The notes beneath the pieces are model-generated. The model was not told the origin of the DNA, did no database searches, and saw only the letters and a list, made by a program, of their open reading frames with translations. From contig JADZBA010000354.1 in assembly GCA_020852355.1 (NCBI GenBank), positions 1 to 35,827 of the forward strand: a stretch of DNA of 35,827 bases, read 5' to 3'. The first letter of the stretch is position 1; every line of letters begins with the position of its first letter. Of this stretch, positions 34,562 to 35,827 are shown piece by piece. A program made the translations under genes and the position numbers. The stretch comes from Alphaproteobacteria bacterium (lineage in GTDB: Bacteria > Pseudomonadota > Alphaproteobacteria > ATCC43930 > Allostellaceae).

Positions 34562-34806
34562 GGCCGCACCGCCGGCGTCTCGACCGGCAGGCCGTTGGCG
34601 CGCACCGCGAGGTAGAGCTCCAGCGCCACGCTCTCCGGGCCGCCCGGCGCGAACGGCTCGGCGCGCATCACCTCCTCGCCGTTCCACGAGCAGACATGGC
34701 CCCTGAGCCGCCCGCTTTCGATGGTGATCTCGCTGTAGAGCAGCGCGCTCGGGCCGTAGACGAACGAACCGTCGACCTGGGTAACGACTTGGTCGGGTAG
34801 CGCCAC
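34558..34806 (-). CDS. Small hypothetical protein (82 aa)
   Basis: Unrecognised. The frame reads VALPDQVVTQVDGSFVYGPS and later ITIESGRLRGHVCSWNGEEVMRAEPFAPG, a balanced composition unlike the Arg/Pro-rich shadow frames around it, which argues for real coding. The GTG at 34806 has CGGAG about 5 bases upstream; further in-frame starts upstream are weaker. No membrane segment. The stop TAA (34558-34560 on the complement) shares bases with the TAG of the CphA-like gene, so the two genes converge with a 4-bp overlap. Divergent from the secreted protein gene at 34879. Could be a regulatory or structural small protein; function unknown. Confidence 0.5.
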   Translation of the reverse strand: MALPDQVVTQVDGSFVYGPSALLYSEITIESGRLRGHVCSWNGEEVMRAEPFAPGGPESVALELYLAVRANGLPVETPAVRP

Positions 34807-34878
34807 CCGCTCCGGTTTCGCCAAATCGGTGCTAGGATGCCGCCGGTGGGTCGCGACGCACGGCGATGGGGGAAGTGC

Positions 34879-35769
34879 GTGAGGAAGGCAGCAACGACGA
34901 TCGCGGCGCTGGCCGCGGTGATCTTCGCGACCGGCGTCTGGGCAGCGCCGGTACGCGCGGCCGACGGCCATGTGCAGATCGCCCAAGCGGCGCCGCCCCG
35001 CCCGCAGGTGATGGCGGAGAAGCAGACCTACCAGCCGTTCGAGCCGATCCTCGTGCGCTGGACCGGGATGATGGCGCCGACGTTCTACGTGCTGCTGAAG
35101 CGCCCCGACGCCGAGCGGCCGATCACCAGCTACATCGCGACCGGCGGGGCCGTCGGCGAGCGCTACCGCGACGGCAGCTACCAGTTCCCGGGCCAGCTTC
35201 CCGGGGACTACATGATCGAGGCGCGCGCCGGTAGCGACGACAAGGGCTACCTCCGGGCCCGTGGAAGGGTGACGGTGGTCGACCCCAACGAGGAGCCGCC
35301 GGCCACGCAGGGTGCCGGCGCGCCGCAGCCGGGCGCCGCGCCGCCGTCGCCGCAGGCGGCCGCGACGCTGCCGCCGCCCACCCTGCCGGTGGCGGGGGGC
35401 CGCTTCGGCCTCAAGTTCACGGACCCGCCGACGCCGGTCGATTTCGGCCAGTTCACCAGCGTCCTCGCGGTCGTGCAGCAGGGCACCAGCCGACGCTGCG
35501 CCAGCGCCGGCGAGGGCTTCGGCTGGAACGTCTCGGTGCGCGAGGACGCACGCATCCGCCGGCTCTACGCCGAGGCCGCGGACGCGATGATGGCCCGGCG
35601 CTACACGCTGAGCCAGCTCGCCCTGCAATATCCCAACGCCTACGCCTACCGGGCGGAGAACGCGGCCGCCCAGGGAGCGGACCGGGCGCTGCTGCTCGCC
35701 TGGTATTTCGCGGCCGCCGCCGGCAGCGAGACCGGCACGCTCTATCTCGTGGTCTGCCCGACGGAGTAG
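34879..35769 (+). CDS. Secreted hypothetical protein with Pro/Ala-rich linker
   Basis: 296 aa with a clear Sec signal peptide (VRKAATTIAALAAVIFATGVWAAPVRA, cleavage after ARA). The mature part has an N-terminal beta-rich domain (YQPFEPILVRWTGM through LPGDYMIEARAG, residues about 47-115), a Pro/Ala/Gln linker (about 137-178), and a C-terminal domain (FGLKFTDPPTPVDFGQFTSV through GTLYLVVCPTE) with two cysteines that could pair. The first domain is reminiscent of small periplasmic immunoglobulin-like folds, but I do not recognise a family. GTG at 34879 with GGGGGAA upstream is preferred over an ATG at 34837 because it gives a canonical signal peptide. Followed 5 bp later by another exported protein start, so likely an operon. 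Confidence 0.75.
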   Translation: MRKAATTIAALAAVIFATGVWAAPVRAADGHVQIAQAAPPRPQVMAEKQTYQPFEPILVRWTGMMAPTFYVLLKRPDAERPITSYIATGGAVGERYRDGSYQFPGQLPGDYMIEARAGSDDKGYLRARGRVTVVDPNEEPPATQGAGAPQPGAAPPSPQAAATLPPPTLPVAGGRFGLKFTDPPTPVDFGQFTSVLAVVQQGTSRRCASAGEGFGWNVSVREDARIRRLYAEAADAMMARRYTLSQLALQYPNAYAYRAENAAAQGADRALLLAWYFAAAAGSETGTLYLVVCPTE

Positions 35770-35774
35770 CACGG

Positions 35775-35827
35775 ATGGCACGCCGGACGCGCCGGGCGGC
35801 CGTCGCGGGCGCCCTTCTCGCAGCCTC
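35775..35827 (+). CDS. Start of an exported protein, cut by the window edge
   Basis: ATG at 35775 preceded by GGAG; only MARRTRRAAVAGALLAA is visible. The basic residues followed by a hydrophobic run look like the beginning of a signal peptide. It is 5 bp after the previous stop, so it is probably co-transcribed with the secreted protein gene. Nothing can be said of its function. Confidence 0.5.
   Translation, partial: MARRTRRAAVAGALLAA

Overview
The window reads as a very GC-rich (roughly 70% GC) proteobacterial chromosome, most likely a free-living alphaproteobacterium. This is inferred from codon use, tightly overlapping operons, many ABC uptake systems, an alphaproteobacterial-type glutathione-dependent formaldehyde-activating enzyme (gfa), and dispersed CCCTCTCCGCCC-type hairpins. 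I cannot place it below class from sequence alone. I see no rRNA, tRNA, CRISPR array or intact insertion sequence. Almost all DNA is protein coding; long open frames opposite the real genes are GC-driven shadows and are left out.

Layout. (1) 1-7601: a leftward pair, an amidohydrolase and a family-5 ABC solute-binding protein that runs off the left edge. It diverges from a rightward four-gene unit: a lone molybdenum hydroxylase large subunit, an N-formylglutamate amidohydrolase-like enzyme and two adjacent GntR/FCD regulators. A short AT-rich island at about 2875-2900 separates the two units. (2) 7594-13336: a leftward operon for an HlyD fusion protein, an RbbA-type double-ATPase/permease and a YhhJ-type permease, with a divergent TetR gene. 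The gap between them holds an Fnr/FixK-like box overlapping a perfect inverted repeat. (3) 13472-17961: assorted genes. These are an SDR that has lost most of its catalytic tetrad, a tiny or broken ORF, an MFS exporter, gfa, an aldo/keto reductase and the relic of a contractile-tail sheath gene. (4) 18266-22795: a complete branched-chain-amino-acid-type ABC importer (binding protein, LivH, LivM, LivG, LivF). (5) 31715-22974, leftward and convergent on it: six closely spaced genes for a crotonase-family protein, hydantoinase/oxoprolinase A and B, an NAD-dependent epimerase, an SDR and a molybdopterin/[4Fe-4S] oxidoreductase. (6) 31857-35827: an alpha/beta hydrolase, a cyanophycin-synthetase-like ATP-grasp protein with a decayed Mur-ligase half, a small convergent ORF, a secreted protein and the start of one more exported protein.

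How the genes fit together. Regions 1 and 5 each look like catabolic islands for nitrogen-containing small molecules: a dedicated ABC binding protein, C-N bond hydrolases (amidohydrolase, FGase-like, HyuAB), a molybdoenzyme for hydroxylation or redox, and local GntR control in region 1. The substrates cannot be read from the sequence. The most unusual items are the Hyu/molybdoenzyme operon with a crotonase lacking both classical glutamates, the truncated CphA-like protein, the orphan Mo-hydroxylase, and the Fnr-like/TetR double operator before the RbbA-type operon.
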